Shown: positions 52,777 to 61,788 of the stretch, in pieces
Layout of the letters: each line of letters begins with the position of its first letter
How positions within the stretch are numbered: position 1 is the stretch's first letter
NCBI RefSeq assembly: GCF_009184635.1
Contig: NZ_WELI01000005.1
Coordinates: 496,001 to 560,000 of the forward strand
DNA: 64,000 nt
Reading direction: 5' to 3'
Source of the DNA: Rudanella paleaurantiibacter
Lineage (GTDB): Bacteria; Bacteroidota; Bacteroidia; Cytophagales; Spirosomataceae
Translations under genes and position numbers: made by a program
Notes under the pieces: generated by a model
What the model saw: only the letters and a program-made list of their open reading frames with translations
Databases searched by the model: none
Told to the model about the DNA's origin: nothing

Positions 52777-53316
52777 ATGAAAAATATTGCATACTCATTA
52801 ATGCTGGTTACTTTGTTCAGTACCGTAGCTATGGCCCAGTTTGATCCGAACTACAAAGGGTACTATCGGCTGAAGACTGTCTTTCAGGGACAAGAAGTGT
52901 GCCTGGAAGGTAATCAGGCATCTGCGAAAACGAAAAAAGGGTTGGCTTTTATGGACAAAAAAGCAAATTCTCAGGGCCAATTCTGGACAATAGAAGCCTC
53001 AGATAAAAGTGGCTATTATATACTAAAGAACCTATTCCGGGGCGCAGGTGAATGCTTAGACATTACAAATGCCAATGATGCTTCGAGACCTGGCTTACTG
53101 GCCGCTCAGATGCGGAAAGCTGAAAAACGGACCGGCCAGTACTGGATGATTGAGCCAGTAGGAAATGATACGTATCGTCTAAAAACACTCTACACGGGGA
53201 ACAACAAATGCCTGGAAGGAAATGCAGCCTGGACTGGAGCTAAAGACGGCATTACTTTTATGGACGATTGCAAAAATGTGACGGGCCAACTTTGGAAGTT
53301 TGAGCGCATCAAATAG
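52777..53316 (+). CDS. Secreted ricin-type beta-trefoil lectin-like protein
   Basis: A 179-residue protein with a signal peptide (about 1-20, ending AMAQ). Three repeats of about 45-50 residues follow, each with a similar opening (YYRLKTVFQGQEVCLEGN; YYILKNLFRGAGECLDITN; TYRLKTLYTGNNKCLEGN) and a closing Q-F/Y/L-W motif (QGQFWTIE; TGQYWMIE; TGQLWKFE). This is the QxW beta-trefoil of RICIN domains, which bind sugars. Catalytic domains are absent. An intrinsic terminator follows. Confidence 0.85.
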   Translation: MKNIAYSLMLVTLFSTVAMAQFDPNYKGYYRLKTVFQGQEVCLEGNQASAKTKKGLAFMDKKANSQGQFWTIEASDKSGYYILKNLFRGAGECLDITNANDASRPGLLAAQMRKAEKRTGQYWMIEPVGNDTYRLKTLYTGNNKCLEGNAAWTGAKDGITFMDDCKNVTGQLWKFERIK

Positions 53317-53366
53317 TAAGGCTCTCAAAAGCAAACCGTTAGCAGAAACTTTCACTACCTGACCCG

Positions 53367-53406
53367 GCCCAGTCTGCCTATCAAACCAGACTGGGCTTCC
53401 TTTTTT
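53367..53406 (+). terminator. Terminator after the lectin-like gene
   Basis: GCCCAGTCTG pairs with CAGACTGGGC around a 10-base loop, followed by TTCC and a run of T. The mobile element next to it duplicates part of this tail. Confidence 0.8.
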
Positions 53407-53489
53407 CAGTACTGGACATTAGACTTACTAGCTCTATATATGAGAGGTCTAATGTCCAACATCTAATGTCCAGTACTGGGCTTCCTTTT
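53394..53489. mobile_element. MITE-like element with 11-bp target-site duplication, copy 2 (inverted)
   Basis: The 74-bp body (53405-53478) starts TTCAGTACTGGACATTAG and ends CATCTAATGTCCAGTACTG. Its reverse complement matches copy 1 at 14.4 kb over both ends, including the extra two bases (AA here, AG there) next to one duplication; the middle differs and is shorter. A perfect 11-bp direct repeat, GGCTTCCTTTT, flanks it (53394-53404 and 53479-53489). It has inserted in the tail of the lectin gene terminator. The rest of 53490-53660 shows nothing clear. Confidence 0.8.
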
Positions 53490-53660
53490 ATTCGTTGTGG
53501 CCTAAAAGCGGTAATTAGGGTAGTTTGTTTTCGTTGGTACCAGGTTCAAAAAAATCGATGTTTTTGTGACATTTGAGGGTAGCAAAAAAGCCTAGGCGAT
53601 CTGAACAATGGGAAAGCTGCGAAAGGATACGAGACGGCGATTATCGTAAAACACCGAATC

Positions 53661-55469
53661 ATGAAATTGCTAGTTGCATTCATAGGGTCAATTCTGATCG
53701 GAATAGCTACATCTGGATATAGCCAACCCCTCAGTCTGACTACCCAGGAGGTCGAAACGTTGAAGCAAAAACTGGCGGTATCTACAGAAGATACCAGTAA
53801 AGTGCTCAGCTTATGGCGTTTGGCCCGGTATCATACCATGACGGAGCCCCAACAAGCTTTGGTCTACGCTACGGAGTCAATTGCCCTGGCCCGAAAACTT
53901 ACCTATACCTATGGGGAACTGGTTTCATTACAGGCGTTAAGCTTTGTCGCAACCATAACCGGTGATTGGCAAACGGGTATGCGGACCGCTTACGAAGGGC
54001 TACGAATAAGCCAGGCAAAGTACCCGGATCTAATCATCGTTTTTTATAATCTGATTGCACTCGTCTACGAAAAACAGCAAGATAGCCGACAACGCCTGGA
54101 ATGGCTGTTGAAGGCCTATCATGACCCTAAGCTTGCATCACTGCCCAATAATGGAAAATGGCTGATATACCACAACATTGGCGAGGCCTATGAAAATCTA
54201 AATGTGTTAGACTCTGCTATGTATTTTGCTAAATCAATCGATGTGCATTGCCGACGATTGAACATTCCCATTGAGGTGTCCTACGCCAATGCAATTATGG
54301 GCAGGGTTGAAAAAAAACGAGGGCATTATCCGTTGGCGTTGAACCACTTAAGAATCGCGATTCGTTTTGCGAGGCAATCGGGCAATCTGTTTTTAGAGTC
54401 CGAACAGTCGGTGGATTTAGCCGGTGTTTTTCAGGCAATGGGCCAATCGGATTCGGCTCTCGTGTATGCGGGCAGGGCATTAGATGGCGGCAGAAAATTT
54501 AAGAACCTTGTTCTGACAGCGAGTGCAGCCAAACTGCTGGCCCAACTTTACGAGCCTGTAAATCCGGCCAAAGCCATTGCTTACTTGAAGCTATTGAATG
54601 CTACGGATGACAGCCTGTACACGACCACACGAATTATTCAAACGCAAAACATTATCAAATCCGAACAACAGCGTGAACGCGATTTGATAGACGCTAAAAA
54701 AGAGTACGATTATGCCATCAGGCAGAAAACACTCATTGGCCTACTCATTTTTTTAGGATTCATGTCGGTGGTCTTATTCCACAATAACCGTCAAAAACAA
54801 AAGGGGAACGCTGTTTTGCTGGCGAAAAACAGGGAGATAAGCCGTCAAAAAGATGAGATTGCAAAAACGGCTGAACAAAAACAGATTCTTCTTTCGGAGT
54901 TGCAACATCGGGTGAAGAACAATTTACAATACGTCATCAGCCTGCTGGAAATTCAGAAAGAGTCGGTCAGTTTCAGCACGATCGATGATCTGATTCGTAA
55001 CAACCAAAACCGAATTCATTCGATCGCCTTGCTGCATAAGAAATTGAATGTTGACGAGGGCGTCAAGGATGTGGATTTGAAACGGTATGTCACTGAGCTC
55101 GCCGAACTTGTGAAAGATTCGTACGATACGAGGGAGACTCATGTAAGTCTGTTCACCACTTGCGAAATCGACACATTATCCATCGCCAAAGCATTACCAT
55201 TAGGGCTCATCATTGTGGAATTGATTAGCAACAGTATGAAACATGCTTTCGCCAACCAGCCCGATGGCCTCATCAATATTGAAATCAAGCAACAAAAAAA
55301 TACAAAGACAAATTACTTGGGCTACATTGATAACGGTACAGGTTTCGACTTTAATCAACTACAAACCAAAGGATTAGGTATAGAAATCATTAAAGGGTTG
55401 ATCGACCAGCTAAACGGCAGAGTTGAGACCAGGTCTACAAAGGGGTTTGAACTAAAACTGTATTTTTAA
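53661..55469 (+). CDS. TPR sensor histidine kinase (HisKA_2/HWE-like type)
   Basis: A 602-residue sensor with a signal peptide (about 1-21), a periplasmic region of TPR-like helical repeats (about 30-330, e.g. AYENLNVLDSAMYFAKS, NHLRIAIRFARQSGNLFLES), one membrane helix (LIGLLIFLGFMSVVLF), a short coiled coil and the kinase core. The acceptor is H416 in LQHRVKNNLQYVISLLEI, the HisKA_2 H-box, followed by an ATP domain with LGLIIVELISNSMKHAF (N-box) and DNGTGFDFNQLQTKGLGIEI. The response regulator gene follows with no gap, so the two are a pair. Confidence 0.88.
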   Translation: MKLLVAFIGSILIGIATSGYSQPLSLTTQEVETLKQKLAVSTEDTSKVLSLWRLARYHTMTEPQQALVYATESIALARKLTYTYGELVSLQALSFVATITGDWQTGMRTAYEGLRISQAKYPDLIIVFYNLIALVYEKQQDSRQRLEWLLKAYHDPKLASLPNNGKWLIYHNIGEAYENLNVLDSAMYFAKSIDVHCRRLNIPIEVSYANAIMGRVEKKRGHYPLALNHLRIAIRFARQSGNLFLESEQSVDLAGVFQAMGQSDSALVYAGRALDGGRKFKNLVLTASAAKLLAQLYEPVNPAKAIAYLKLLNATDDSLYTTTRIIQTQNIIKSEQQRERDLIDAKKEYDYAIRQKTLIGLLIFLGFMSVVLFHNNRQKQKGNAVLLAKNREISRQKDEIAKTAEQKQILLSELQHRVKNNLQYVISLLEIQKESVSFSTIDDLIRNNQNRIHSIALLHKKLNVDEGVKDVDLKRYVTELAELVKDSYDTRETHVSLFTTCEIDTLSIAKALPLGLIIVELISNSMKHAFANQPDGLINIEIKQQKNTKTNYLGYIDNGTGFDFNQLQTKGLGIEIIKGLIDQLNGRVETRSTKGFELKLYF

Positions 55470-56141
55470 ATGAATTCAGAAGTGATTTTAGTGGTCGAGG
55501 ACGATTTTCTGAACCGAAGGCTAACGAAAAAAATTTTGTTGGAGAATGGTTACCACGTTTTAGAAGCAAAGAATGCTGATGAAGCGATGATGACGCTCCA
55601 AAACGAATCGGTCGACCTTGTCATTCTCGACATCAACCTGGGTGATGGAGAGATGGATGGTATTCACTTAGGTAAACTGATTCAGGCCAAACAAAAAACC
55701 CCGTTTATTTATCTTACTGCTTACGAAAACGCCAGGGTGATCAGCGAAGCAGTTGCCACTTCACCCTATTCATATCTGACCAAACCGTTCAAAAATAGCG
55801 ATTTGGTCGCTTCGGTAAAATTGGCCATCATTAAATCGGCCAAGGAAGACCGCATCAAACCAACCATAGCAGTAAAAGATGGGGCTTACCAAGTCGACTT
55901 GCCGTTAGAAGCAATTAATTACATTGAATCGGAGGGAAACTATCTGCTCTTTCACACCGATGTGAAAATTTTCAAATCTCGCTCGACGATCTCTCGTATT
56001 CTGGAATCGTTACCTGCCACACAATTTATTCAAACACACCGGGCCTATATCGTCAATAAGGAAAAGATTCAGAAATACCGTTCTAAAAGTGTGATTATTG
56101 GCAACACAGAAATCCCACTATCGAAAAAAGATCTCCTTTGA
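55470..56141 (+). CDS. LytTR-type response regulator
   Basis: A 223-residue regulator whose ATG directly follows the kinase stop codon. The receiver domain (about 1-120) has the acidic pair DD near 11-12, the phospho-acceptor D54 in LVILDINLGDGEMDG and LTKPFKN with the conserved Lys. The LytTR DNA-binding domain (about 130-223) is marked by INYIESEGNYLLFHT, QFIQTHRAYIVNKE and PLSKKDL. It should bind direct-repeat promoter sites when phosphorylated; the likely targets, unknown, could be the surface genes beside it. Confidence 0.9.
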   Translation: MNSEVILVVEDDFLNRRLTKKILLENGYHVLEAKNADEAMMTLQNESVDLVILDINLGDGEMDGIHLGKLIQAKQKTPFIYLTAYENARVISEAVATSPYSYLTKPFKNSDLVASVKLAIIKSAKEDRIKPTIAVKDGAYQVDLPLEAINYIESEGNYLLFHTDVKIFKSRSTISRILESLPATQFIQTHRAYIVNKEKIQKYRSKSVIIGNTEIPLSKKDLL

Positions 56142-56257
56142 CGAGTGCCTTTCCATTTTCTGCTTCTATTCTCCTTCTTGAGTAGTCGGATTCAGCGGCT
56201 CACACTACCGGTGCATCTGGGCTTCGGCCCCAAGTGAACAAAGTGCGCGAGTAGCGA

Positions 56258-57403
56258 CTACTTTGAGGCTATTACGTACCGAACACTCAGACCGCTCCCC
56301 AGCCTTGCCGATAAATTGGCCGCCTGAGATTGGTTAGACCTATCGTACCACAGATTCTGATACGAGGCTGAGGCCAGGGCCGTTTCGATGAGAAACCGGT
56401 TGGTCAGTCGGTAGGCTAATCCCAATCGCATAGCCCCACTCAGTGAATGGGTTCGATAGTCCATTCGGGTGGGGCCGCTATTGCTGTACTCGACCGAAGC
56501 CCTTACAAAAGGAGTTAGCCGACGGCTGGTTAAATAACGTTGCACAAACGGGCTGACTGAATACGTCTGAAACGGGCCAGACACCGGCGTCGATCCCTCT
56601 TTTTGCGAGGAGAATCCCAGGCCAACTCCCACTAATGTATTCGTAGCAACAAAACGACCGATAGAGGCATTAATCGCCAATTGGTTGATGTTGCGTACCG
56701 GATTCCCATTAGAGTTGATATTCTCTTCGCGGATAAAATTATGGCTGAAGCCACCCTCAATTACCCAGTTACCCGCTTGTGTGGTGGTAAGCTCCGTTTC
56801 GGCGTTGGTTCGGCCTGTTCCCGATGCCCCCGTCCAATACACAAGGCCTAACCCAACCGTACTGGCGGGAATAGGCAAGCTCGTTCCGCTGATAGTCCCC
56901 TGCAACCCCAGGCGATTACTCAAAAAATAGGTACCACCAACCTCAAACGTTGGTTTGACTGAAACATTGGTATTCCGATACCTTAAATTGGAGCTGAATT
57001 GTCGATACAAATGATTGAGTGAAGTTTCAACACCAGCCCCGGCAAACAGCACTACCGGCCCCACAGACCAGTACCGCCGGAAAAAGGGGTTTATAGAAGC
57101 ATCTGTAGCATTATCCCGAGTACTTACCTTATTTCCGGGGTTAAACAAACTCTTGGTAAACCTACCTGAATACCCAACGCCAACACCAAGCAACCAATTG
57201 TCGGCAACGAACCGCCCAATCTGTACATTTATTTGGGGTCTTGTAGAGGGTACTTCAAACGATTCATTATTGGCATTTGTCACGCTCTGCACGTCATAGC
57301 CTAGGCCAATTCCCCCGCTCAGTATTCCGTTTCCTTTTTGGGTTTGCGCCTGAGCCCCGAATACCCCCAGCAGCGAAGCCGCCAGTACAATTGTCTTTTT
57401 CAT
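56258..57403 (-). CDS. Outer-membrane beta-barrel protein with internal duplication
   Basis: The start at 57401-57403 (MKKTIVLAASLLGVFGAQAQ, a signal peptide) gives 381 residues. The protein consists of two similar halves of about 170 residues: QINVQIGRFVADNWLLGVGV and QLAINASIGRFVATNTLVGVGLGF mark the same point in each. Each half has alternating short strands ending in aromatic residues, as in eight-stranded barrels. It looks like a tandem duplication of a barrel unit. Its C-terminal 40 codons and following bases recur as a remnant at 51.6 kb. No ligand or function is evident. Confidence 0.75.
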   Translation of the reverse strand: MKKTIVLAASLLGVFGAQAQTQKGNGILSGGIGLGYDVQSVTNANNESFEVPSTRPQINVQIGRFVADNWLLGVGVGYSGRFTKSLFNPGNKVSTRDNATDASINPFFRRYWSVGPVVLFAGAGVETSLNHLYRQFSSNLRYRNTNVSVKPTFEVGGTYFLSNRLGLQGTISGTSLPIPASTVGLGLVYWTGASGTGRTNAETELTTTQAGNWVIEGGFSHNFIREENINSNGNPVRNINQLAINASIGRFVATNTLVGVGLGFSSQKEGSTPVSGPFQTYSVSPFVQRYLTSRRLTPFVRASVEYSNSGPTRMDYRTHSLSGAMRLGLAYRLTNRFLIETALASASYQNLWYDRSNQSQAANLSARLGSGLSVRYVIASK

Positions 57404-57702
57404 GAAATGGTTGTGTGTAAATGAACAGCCAAAGAAAAGCGACAAATAGAGGTTTACAAATGAAAAAACAAAACTTTTTTAATTGGCATCGAAATCTACC
57501 TTTCGTCTACATTAGGTATCCGCATCGCATTTGATCATAGACAAACTACCCTACCCCTTTACCCTATTGTAAATCAGTACCTTACACAGCAATTTGTACA
57601 AATTTTATATTAAAATTGTAGAAAAAACACCTCATTTGTTTGGCATTTATTCCACAACGGGGCTATTTTCGCTCACGATACTTGAAACTTAACCTATTTG
57701 AA
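57404..57702. other. AT-rich divergent intergenic region
   Basis: About 300 bases between the divergent beta-barrel and NlpC/P60 genes, rich in A and T with several short T runs. Start regions of both genes lie here, but no exact TAnnTTTG with a correctly spaced -33 element was found for either. Nothing else is recognised. Confidence 0.4.
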
Positions 57703-58221
57703 ATGATTAAGAAAATGCTCCTGACGGTGCTTTTTGCCGTCTCGTTTAGCACGATTCAAGCTCAGTCAGTACCCGCCGAAACTTCGTCAACAGAGACCTC
57801 CTTTTACGACCAGATACCCCTTGTTGGTGAGGTTATCAACTACGCCAAAAAGCATCTCTCTATCCGCTACCGCTCCGGTGGCACTACGCCCAGAGGGTTC
57901 GATTGCTCAGGCTTTACCCGGTTCTGTTTCAGCAAATTTGGGATTCAATTACCCCACTCCAGTGCCGCACAGGGTAACGTTGGCCAACCGGTTGACAAAG
58001 AAGAAGCCAAACCCGGTGATCTTATTTTCTTCAAAGGCCATTCGGCCGGCGGTAGCCGGATTGGGCACGTGGGAATGATTACCGAGGTAGTGGGCGACAA
58101 AATCAAGTTTATTCATTCGGCCTGGAACGGTGGTATTCGTTACGATTACCTGCATGCCGATTATTACCAGCGTCGATTTGTGGGCGTCCGTCGGGTAGTG
58201 ACGCTCTTAGCCGAGAAGTAA
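57703..58221 (+). CDS. NlpC/P60 (C40) peptidoglycan endopeptidase
   Basis: The ATG at 57703 (MIKKMLLTVLFAVSFSTIQA) gives 172 residues with a signal peptide. The NlpC/P60 catalytic Cys is C68 in RGFDCSGFTRFCFSKF; the His follows in SRIGHVGMITEVVGD, and a third polar residue comes in the IHSAWNGGIRYDY part. LPHSSAAQGNVGQPV and KPGDLIFFKG match the family. It should cleave peptide bonds in peptidoglycan stems. The earlier ATG at 57640 is rejected because it would bury the signal peptide. Confidence 0.9.
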   Translation: MIKKMLLTVLFAVSFSTIQAQSVPAETSSTETSFYDQIPLVGEVINYAKKHLSIRYRSGGTTPRGFDCSGFTRFCFSKFGIQLPHSSAAQGNVGQPVDKEEAKPGDLIFFKGHSAGGSRIGHVGMITEVVGDKIKFIHSAWNGGIRYDYLHADYYQRRFVGVRRVVTLLAEK

Positions 58222-58235
58222 TAACATAACCAACC

Positions 58236-58272
58236 AAAAAAGCCGGAAAGCGAATCGCTCTCCGGCTTTTTT
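58236..58272. terminator. Bidirectional terminator between NlpC/P60 gene and icmF
   Basis: AAAAAAGCCGGA pairs with TCCGGCTTTTTT, with an inner GAGCG-like stem (about 58236-58272). It ends both convergent genes. Confidence 0.85.
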
Positions 58273-58292
58273 GGTTTATCGAGGCTTCACCT

Positions 58293-61200
58293 TTACATAT
58301 TCCGGCGGTACTGCCCCCCCACGGCGTACAGGGCCTTGCTGAGTTGACCCAACGTACATACTTTGGCGGCTTCCATGAGGCTTTCAAAAATATTGCCCCC
58401 CGCCAGAGCCGTTTGCTGCAACTGCGCCAGCGCCTGCTCGGCCTCGGACCGGTGCCGCTCCTGAAACGCCCGGCACGAATCGACCTGATACCGGCGCTCC
58501 TCTTCGGTCGAGCGGATAACCTCGGCCGGGGTGATCGTTGGCGAACCGTTCGGGTCGAGGAAGGTGTTGACACCCACGATCGGGAGTTGACCGTTGTGCT
58601 TGAGGGTTTCGTAATACATCGACTCCTCCTGAATCTTGCTCCGCTGATACATACGCTCCATAGCCCCCAAAACGCCCCCACGCTCGTTAATAGCCAAAAA
58701 CTCGGCGTAAACAGCCTCCTCAACCAAATCGGTCAGCTCTTCAACCACAAACGAGCCCTGCAACGGGTTTTCGTTTTTGGTCAGCCCAAACTCCCGATTA
58801 ATGATGAGCTGAATAGCCATGGCCCGCCGAACCGACTCTTCGGTGGGGGTTGTAATGGCTTCGTCGTAGGCGTTGGTGTGCAGCGAGTTAGTGTTGTCGT
58901 AAATAGCCAGCAGCGCCTGCAACGTCGTTCGGATGTCGTTGAACGCAATTTCCTGCGCGTGCAGGCTACGGCCCGACGTTTGAATGTGGTATTTCAGTTT
59001 CTGACTCCGGTCGTTGCCTTTATATTTGTGTTTCATGGCCTTCGCCCAGATCCGACGCGCCACCCGACCCAGCACGGTGTACTCCGGGTCCATACCGTTG
59101 GAAAAGAAAAACGACAGGTTGGGCGCGAAATCGTCGATTTTCAGGCCCCGGCTGAGGTAGTACTCCACAAACGTAAACCCATTGGACAGCGTAAAGGCCA
59201 GTTGGGAAATCGGGTTGGCCCCGGCCTCGGCAATGTGATACCCCGAAATCGATACCGAATAGAAATTCTGCACCCGGTTGTGGGTGAAGTACTCCTGAAT
59301 GTCACCCATCATTCGAAGCGCAAACTCCGTCGAGAAAATACAGGTGTTCTGCGCCTGATCTTCCTTCAGAATATCGGCCTGAACAGTGCCCCGGACAGTA
59401 CGTAAGGTTTCGGCCTTTATACGTTCGTACACGTCGCGCGGAATCACTTTATCACCGGTCGTACCCAGCAAGGCCAGGCCCAGGCCATCGTTTCCTTCGG
59501 GTAGGGAGCCATTGTAAGAAGGCAGGGGCGAAGTAGAAGAAGCGCCTGCCCCATTCTCCTTTCCTCCTTTCTCCCTTTCCTCCCTATTTAGCCACTTCTC
59601 ACACTGCTGATCAATGGCTGCGTTGAGGAAAAACGCCAGAAGCATAGGCGCAGGCCCGTTGATGGTCATGGACACCGAGGTGCTGGGGTCGCATAAATCA
59701 AAGCCCGAATAGAGTTTCTTGGCATCATCGAGGGTGCAGATACTGACCCCTGAGTTACCTACTTTCCCGAAAATGTCGGGCCGAAGTGCCGGGTCTTCGC
59801 CGTAAAGTGTCACCGAGTCGAAAGCCGTCGAAAGCCGCTTGGCGGGCATATTTTTCGAGACGTAGTGGAACCGGCGGTTGGTGCGCTCGGGTCCACCCTC
59901 GCCCGCAAACATCCGGGTGGGGTCTTCGCCCGCCCGTTTGAGCGGAAACACACCCGCCGTGTACGGGAACTCACCCGGCACGTTCTCGGTCAGGAGCCAA
60001 CGGAGCACATCGCCCCAATCATGGTATTTGGGCAGGCTTACCTTCGGCATTTTCAGGTGCGAAAGGGTTTCGGTGTAGAGCGGCTGCCGAATCACCTTGT
60101 CACGCACTTTGTATTCGTAAAACTCGGCCGTGTACCGCTGTTGCATGGCGGGCCACTGCTGCAACAGCGCCCGGCAGTCGGCGTGCAGGCGACTTTCGAG
60201 CGTACTGTATATCTGGCCCAGTTCGTCTTTCAACGGCCCGTCGGGCAGGATTTTCAGCGTACCGTCGATCTGGTAAAGCTGCCGGGCCAAGGCCGACTGT
60301 TCGGTCACAAAATCGCCGTACCGGCGGCTTTCTTCCACAATTTCGGCCAAATACCGCACCCGGTCGGCCGGGATAATAGCCTGCGGGCGGGCATCGGTTC
60401 TCTCGGTGTTTGTACCAGGCATCTGAATACCCAATACCCCCATAAGTCGTTCGAAAAGGGCGTTCATCCCCCCATCGTTGAACTGAGCCGCAATGGTGCC
60501 CAGAATCGGGAGTTCGTCGTCAGGAGCATCCCAGTTGTTGTGGTTCCGGCGGTACTGCTTCCGCACATCGCGCAGGGCATCGAGAGAACCCCGCTTATCG
60601 AACTTATTGATGGCAATCACGTCGGCAAAATCGAGCATATCGATTTTTTCGAGCTGCGTAGCGGCCCCGTATTCTGAGGTCATTACGTACAGCGTTTTAT
60701 CGGCGTGTTCGGTGATTTCGGTATCCGACTGCCCAATACCCGACGTTTCTACAATAATCAGATCGAAATGAGCGGCTTTGCACACGTCGATGGCTTCCTG
60801 TACGTGCCGACTCAGCGCCAGATTCGACTGCCGCGTTGCCAGCGAGCGCATGTACACACGCGACGCCCCGTTGTGGTTGTGGATGGCGTTCATCCGAATC
60901 CGGTCGCCGAGTAGGGCCCCGCCGGTCTTCCGTTTCGACGGATCGACGGAGATGATGGCCAGCGTTTTGTCGGGAAACGTCCGCAGATACCGCAGCACCA
61001 ACTCATCTACGAGCGACGATTTGCCCGCCCCGCCCGTGCCCGTGATGCCCAAAACAGGGGAGGAAGAGGAGGAAGGGAGAAAGGGAGGAAGGGATTGGGT
61101 AGGGTTGTTTTCGGCCATGGTAATCAGGCGCGGCACCTCGTCGGTAGTTACCTGATCGACCTTATTTAAAGCGGGCAGTTCAAAATCGCACTGCCGCAAC

Positions 61201-61637
61201 AAATCATCAATCATTCCCTGTAAGCCCATAGCCCGGCCATCGTCGGGGCTGTAGATACGGGCAATGCCATACCCGTGAAGCTCTTCGATTTCGGAAGGCA
61301 GAATGGTACCTCCGCCCCCACCAAAAATCTTGATATGCCCGGCCCCGCGCTCATTAAGCAGGTCGTACATATACTTGAAAAACTCAACGTGCCCCCCCTG
61401 ATAGCTGGTGATGGCAATTCCCTGTACGTCTTCCTGAATGGCGCACTCGACAATTTCGGCCACCGACCGGTTATGCCCCAGGTGAATTACTTCCGCCCCG
61501 GATGCCTGCATAAGCCGACGCATCAGGTTGATGGCGGCATCGTGCCCGTCGAACAGGGAGGCCGCTGTTACAATTCGTACTTTATGGGTCAGCCCCGTCG
61601 TCGTCGAGGATTGGGGCTGAACGTCGGTTGTCGTCAT
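58293..61637 (-). CDS. icmF: Fused isobutyryl-CoA mutase IcmF (B12 domain, G-protein chaperone, mutase)
   Basis: An 1114-residue adenosylcobalamin enzyme interconverting isobutyryl-CoA and n-butyryl-CoA (or related acyls). The B12 domain has [16 protein letters not shown], then [14 protein letters not shown] (about 26-60). The MeaI-like GTPase has [17 protein letters not shown] (Walker A, about 195-211) and [12 protein letters not shown]. The mutase part spans about 520-1114 ([13 protein letters not shown]-like [40 protein letters not shown]). Two linkers carry purine-tract-coded insertions: [12 protein letters not shown] before the GTPase and a [18 protein letters not shown]-like stretch inside the mutase. 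The other domains look intact. Confidence 0.92.
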   Translation of the reverse strand: MTTTDVQPQSSTTTGLTHKVRIVTAASLFDGHDAAINLMRRLMQASGAEVIHLGHNRSVAEIVECAIQEDVQGIAITSYQGGHVEFFKYMYDLLNERGAGHIKIFGGGGGTILPSEIEELHGYGIARIYSPDDGRAMGLQGMIDDLLRQCDFELPALNKVDQVTTDEVPRLITMAENNPTQSLPPFLPSSSSSPVLGITGTGGAGKSSLVDELVLRYLRTFPDKTLAIISVDPSKRKTGGALLGDRIRMNAIHNHNGASRVYMRSLATRQSNLALSRHVQEAIDVCKAAHFDLIIVETSGIGQSDTEITEHADKTLYVMTSEYGAATQLEKIDMLDFADVIAINKFDKRGSLDALRDVRKQYRRNHNNWDAPDDELPILGTIAAQFNDGGMNALFERLMGVLGIQMPGTNTERTDARPQAIIPADRVRYLAEIVEESRRYGDFVTEQSALARQLYQIDGTLKILPDGPLKDELGQIYSTLESRLHADCRALLQQWPAMQQRYTAEFYEYKVRDKVIRQPLYTETLSHLKMPKVSLPKYHDWGDVLRWLLTENVPGEFPYTAGVFPLKRAGEDPTRMFAGEGGPERTNRRFHYVSKNMPAKRLSTAFDSVTLYGEDPALRPDIFGKVGNSGVSICTLDDAKKLYSGFDLCDPSTSVSMTINGPAPMLLAFFLNAAIDQQCEKWLNREEREKGGKENGAGASSTSPLPSYNGSLPEGNDGLGLALLGTTGDKVIPRDVYERIKAETLRTVRGTVQADILKEDQAQNTCIFSTEFALRMMGDIQEYFTHNRVQNFYSVSISGYHIAEAGANPISQLAFTLSNGFTFVEYYLSRGLKIDDFAPNLSFFFSNGMDPEYTVLGRVARRIWAKAMKHKYKGNDRSQKLKYHIQTSGRSLHAQEIAFNDIRTTLQALLAIYDNTNSLHTNAYDEAITTPTEESVRRAMAIQLIINREFGLTKNENPLQGSFVVEELTDLVEEAVYAEFLAINERGGVLGAMERMYQRSKIQEESMYYETLKHNGQLPIVGVNTFLDPNGSPTITPAEVIRSTEEERRYQVDSCRAFQERHRSEAEQALAQLQQTALAGGNIFESLMEAAKVCTLGQLSKALYAVGGQYRRNM
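59552..59588 (-). repeat. Pyrimidine/purine tract inside icmF, second linker
   Basis: On the plus strand this reads as repeated CTCC/TTTCC words; its reverse complement has GGGAGGAAAGGGAGAAAGG. It closely matches, in opposite orientation, the tract at 61056-61095 and encodes the charged low-complexity linker in the mutase. Confidence 0.55.
61056..61095 (-). repeat. Purine tract inside icmF, first linker
   Basis: Plus-strand repeated GGAGGAAGGGAG words encode, on the minus strand, the [12 protein letters not shown] linker between the B12 and GTPase domains. It is an inverted copy of the tract at 59.57 kb and resembles the GAGGAG word of the 50.6 kb hairpin. Confidence 0.55.
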
Positions 61638-61678
61638 GGCGCTGTTGAAAAATGGATTTCGGTTGATGAAGTTTTGGA

Positions 61679-61686
61679 CAAAAATA
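61679..61686 (-). promoter_or_regulatory. -7 element TATTTTTG for icmF
   Basis: An exact TAnnTTTG on the minus strand 41 bases upstream of the icmF start codon. No -33 TTG is clear. Confidence 0.45.
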
Positions 61687-61788
61687 CGGAAACCGACGAA
61701 ACCCGGATGGCTTCGGGCGGTATTCCCTTCTCACCAAGTAGGCCCGGTTCGTTTTAGCATTTGGTAACAAACGAGCCCTTTTCAAACC

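Noticed and set aside
51629-56384. Insertion sequence or composite transposon flanked by the 165-bp repeats
   Set aside because: The repeats are coding sequence of a beta-barrel gene in direct orientation, and no transposase lies between or next to them.
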